Source: JACPDH01 sp051305935
GTDB lineage: Bacteria; Acidobacteriota; Thermoanaerobaculia; Gp7-AA8
Assembly (NCBI GenBank): GCA_051305935.1
Contig: JBPPMG010000456.1
Location: 1 to 15,570 of the forward strand
DNA length: 15,570 nt
Reading direction: 5' to 3'
Position numbers and translations under genes: made by a program. The notes below the pieces were generated by a model. The model was not told where the DNA came from and ran no database searches. It saw nothing but the letters and a program-made list of their open reading frames with translations. Positions 13,286-15,570 of the stretch are shown here, in pieces; positions within the stretch are counted from its first letter, which is position 1, and every line of letters begins with the position of its first letter.

Positions 13286-15570
13286 ATGTCGCTGGCGATC
13301 GATCGTTCTCTCAAGCTGCGGGAGCCGTTTCGCGGAGATGCGGCGGCGCTCGCGCGCGAGTTGCGCGAGGCGATCTCCGGCGAGGTGCTGTTCGACGCCG
13401 GTTCGCGCGCTCTTTACGCGACCGACTCGTCGAACTACCGGCAGGTGCCGATCGGTGTCGTTCGCCCGCGCAACGCGGACGAGGTCGTAGCCGCGCTCGA
13501 GGTCGCCCGCCGCCACGGTGCGCCGATTCTCGGGCGTGGCGCAGGCACGAGTCTCGCGGGCCAGTGCTGCAACGTCGCCGTCGTCCTCGACTTTTCGCGC
13601 CACATGAACCGGATCCTCGAGGTCAGCGCCACGGGTGGCTTCGCGCGCGTCGAGCCGGGCGTCGTGCTCGACAACCTGCGCGACGCAGCCGAGACGCACG
13701 GTCTTACCTTCGGCCCCGATCCGGCGACGCACAGCCGCTGCACTCTGGGCGGGATGATCGGCAATAACTCGTGCGGCGTTCACTCGATCATGGCGGGGAA
13801 GACCGACGCGAACGTCGAGGAGCTCGAGATCGTGACCTACGACGGCGCGAGGATGCGGGTCGGCGAGACGAGCGAAGCCGAGCTCGACGCGATCATCCGC
13901 GCCGGCGGGCGCCGCGGCGAGATCTATTCGAAGCTCCGCTCCATCCGCGATCGCTACGCGCCGCTGATCCGGGAGAAGTTCCCGAAGATCCCCCGTGCCG
14001 TGTCGGGCTACAACCTTCCGTACCTTCTCCCCGAGCACGGCTTTCACGTCGCGCGCGCGCTCGTCGGTACGGAGTCGACCTGCGTCGTCGTACTCGAGGC
14101 AAAGGCGCGGCTCGTGCACAGCCCGCCTGTCCGGAATCTCTTGGTGCTCGGCTTCTCGGACGTCTACGCGGCGGCCGATCGCGTCCTCGATGTTCTCGAA
14201 TTCGGCTGCATCGGCCTCGAAGGCTTCGACGACAGGCTCGTGAACGACGTACGGGCGTGCGGGCTCGATCCGGAGTCGATGGCGATGCTTCCCGCCGGCG
14301 CGGGCTGGCTCCTCGTCGAGTTCGGCGGCGAGACGCTCACCGAGGCGAACGGAAAAGCCGGGCGGCTGATCTCCGCGATGCGAGGGGCGCCCGGCGAGGT
14401 CCCGTCGGTTCTCCTGCTCGACGATCCGAGGCTCGCGGCGAAGATCTGGAAAGTCCGCGAGTCGGCGTTAGGCGCGACGGCCGTCGTAGAGGGTCGAGGT
14501 CACGCGTACGAGGGATGGGAGGACGCGGCGGTGCCTCCGGCGCGGCTCGGCGACTATCTCCGCGACTTGCGGAAGCTGCTGGACCGCTACGGCTACATCG
14601 GCGACTTCTACGGACACTTCGGCGACGGGTGCGTTCACACGCGAAACGACTTCGACCTCACCTCGCGAGACGGGACTGCGAAGTATCGCGCCTATGTGAC
14701 CGACGCCGCGCAGATGGTCGCGCGGTATGGAGGCTCGTTCTCGGGAGAGCACGGCGACGGACAGTCGCGCGCCGAGCTCCTGCCGATCATGTTCGGCGAC
14801 GAGTTGATGGGGGCGTTCCGCGAGTTCAAGGACGCGTGGGACCCCGAGTGGAAGATGAACCCGGGCAAGGTCGTCGAGGCTTATCGCCTCGACGAGAACC
14901 TGCGCATCGGAGAAAACTACCGCGAGAAGCGGCCGGCGACGCACTTCTCGTTTCCGAGGGACGACGGGAGCTTCGATCACGCCATTTCGCGATGCGTGGG
15001 CGTCGGGCTCTGCAGGCGCGAGTCGGGCGGCACGATGTGCCCGAGCTGGATGGTGACGCGCGAGGAGCAGCACTCGACCCGCGGGCGCGCTCGGCTCCTC
15101 TTCGAGATGCTCGAGGGTCAGGTCGTGAAGAACGGCTGGAGGAGCGAGGAGGTGAAGGGGGCGCTCGACCTCTGTCTTGCCTGCAAGGGGTGCAAGTCGG
15201 ACTGCCCGACGCAGGTCGACATGGCCTCGTACAAAGCCGAGTTCCTCGCGCACTACTACGAGGGCCGGCTGCGCCCGCTCGCCGCCTACACGATGGGGTG
15301 GATTCACCTCTGGGCGCGCGCCGGGTCGCTCGTCCCGCGACTCGCAAATTTCCTGCTTGAATGGCCGATCTCCGCAGGGATCATGAAGAGATTCGCCGGC
15401 ATCGCCGCGCGGCGCGAGATGCCAAAGTTCGCGGAGCGTACCTTCAGAGATGAGGATCAGAATCGACGTGCGCTTCGCGCGAGTCAATGTGGCGCAGGCA
15501 CTCTTGCCTGCGCGTCGCCGCAGGCGACCGTGCTTTCTCCAGGCGAGCCGGACGAGAGCGGCGCTTCGCG
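13286..15570 (+). CDS. FAD-linked oxidase fused to Fe-S module (D-lactate/glycolate dehydrogenase-like), partial
   Basis: Open from ATG 13286 (MSLAIDRSLKLREPF) to the right edge, 761 codons. The FAD-binding PCMH domain shows PRNADEVVAALEVARRHGAP (61-80), GRGAGTSLAGQ (83-93) and LGGMIGNNSCG (154-164). The FAD-oxidase C-terminal domain shows YGHFGDGCVH (442-451) and GEHGDGQSRAELLP (487-500). Two cysteine sets follow: C570, C576 and C585 with CPS, then the [4Fe-4S] motif C630, C633, C636, C640-P. Together these fit the single-chain FAD and (Fe-S)-binding proteins that oxidise 2-hydroxy acids such as D-lactate or glycolate and pass electrons to the respiratory chain; the exact substrate is inferred. 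Family members usually continue into CCG cysteine-rich repeats, which are outside the window. After the EMPKFAERTF segment (711-720) the frame enters a palindromic element (residues about 731-761), an unusual linker that needs the downstream sequence to judge. Confidence 0.9.
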   Translation, partial: MSLAIDRSLKLREPFRGDAAALARELREAISGEVLFDAGSRALYATDSSNYRQVPIGVVRPRNADEVVAALEVARRHGAPILGRGAGTSLAGQCCNVAVVLDFSRHMNRILEVSATGGFARVEPGVVLDNLRDAAETHGLTFGPDPATHSRCTLGGMIGNNSCGVHSIMAGKTDANVEELEIVTYDGARMRVGETSEAELDAIIRAGGRRGEIYSKLRSIRDRYAPLIREKFPKIPRAVSGYNLPYLLPEHGFHVARALVGTESTCVVVLEAKARLVHSPPVRNLLVLGFSDVYAAADRVLDVLEFGCIGLEGFDDRLVNDVRACGLDPESMAMLPAGAGWLLVEFGGETLTEANGKAGRLISAMRGAPGEVPSVLLLDDPRLAAKIWKVRESALGATAVVEGRGHAYEGWEDAAVPPARLGDYLRDLRKLLDRYGYIGDFYGHFGDGCVHTRNDFDLTSRDGTAKYRAYVTDAAQMVARYGGSFSGEHGDGQSRAELLPIMFGDELMGAFREFKDAWDPEWKMNPGKVVEAYRLDENLRIGENYREKRPATHFSFPRDDGSFDHAISRCVGVGLCRRESGGTMCPSWMVTREEQHSTRGRARLLFEMLEGQVVKNGWRSEEVKGALDLCLACKGCKSDCPTQVDMASYKAEFLAHYYEGRLRPLAAYTMGWIHLWARAGSLVPRLANFLLEWPISAGIMKRFAGIAARREMPKFAERTFRDEDQNRRALRASQCGAGTLACASPQATVLSPGEPDESGAS
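15470..15570 (+). repeat. Double-hairpin palindromic element inside the oxidase gene
   Basis: A perfect 9-bp inverted repeat, GCGCAGGCA (15491-15499) and TGCCTGCGC (15504-15512), closes a 4-base loop. A second stem, TCGCC/GGCGA with loop GCA (15514-15526), follows 1 base later. The decamer GCGCTTCGCG occurs at 15470-15479 and again at 15561-15570, a 91-base spacing that ends exactly at the window edge. The architecture resembles REP/BIME-like interspersed palindromes. It is translated in frame as part of the oxidase (QCGAGTLACASP). No second copy was noticed elsewhere in the window. Confidence 0.6.

Noticed and set aside
13771..15360. A 529-codon plus-strand open frame overlapping the oxidase gene
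   Set aside because: It lies in another frame of the oxidase, is overwhelmingly Arg/Ala/Gly, and has no recognisable motif, whereas the oxidase frame has all its family motifs. It is a G+C-driven shadow.
1..15570. CRISPR array, tRNA or rRNA genes, defence cassette
   Set aside because: No regularly spaced repeats, no cloverleaf-like or rRNA-like stretches, and no nuclease/toxin pair were recognised by eye.

Overview
The window is G+C-rich (about two-thirds by eye) and gene-dense. It looks like a chromosome segment of an acidobacterium or a close relative. The best taxonomic hints are two tandem copies of a secreted protein resembling the VWFA-related family typical of Acidobacteriota, a membrane-anchored Ser/Thr kinase with a long TPR sensor region, and an interspersed palindrome inside a coding sequence. 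No rRNA, tRNA, CRISPR array or complete insertion sequence was seen. No gene-free stretch exceeds about 185 bases.

Layout, left to right. (1) Positions 1-426, minus strand: the N-terminal membrane part of a fused membrane/spermidine-synthase-like protein, cut by the window edge. (2) 519-5386, plus strand: a RAYT/Y1-transposase homologue that appears to have lost its catalytic residues, a small Cys/His protein, and a 1,170-residue kinase-TPR receptor 12 bases further on. (3) 5302-5832, minus strand: a truncated N-terminal remnant of a RiPP-maturation radical SAM protein, converging on and overlapping the kinase 3' end. (4) 5974-6693, plus strand: a Crp/Fnr regulator with an Fnr-like cysteine cluster, closed by a strong terminator. 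(5) 6772-13112, minus strand: a small charged helical protein, a secreted Met-rich DUF1579-type protein, and two tandem paralogous secreted VWA proteins of about 830 residues. (6) 13286-15570, plus strand: an FAD-linked oxidase fused to an Fe-S module, cut by the right edge.

Few genes form obvious operons. The small Cys/His gene and the kinase are probably co-transcribed. The two VWA genes are a tandem duplication that carried its promoter-proximal sequence along, and both appear to be leaderless. The other genes look like single units, several with their own terminators or promoter-like boxes.

I do not see a clear new multi-gene system. The items most worth a second look are the catalytically altered RAYT with its upstream GGGGTCAGGTC motif, the decayed radical SAM gene, the duplicated leaderless VWA pair with an extra N-terminal domain, and the double-hairpin element read through in frame inside the oxidase gene at the right edge.
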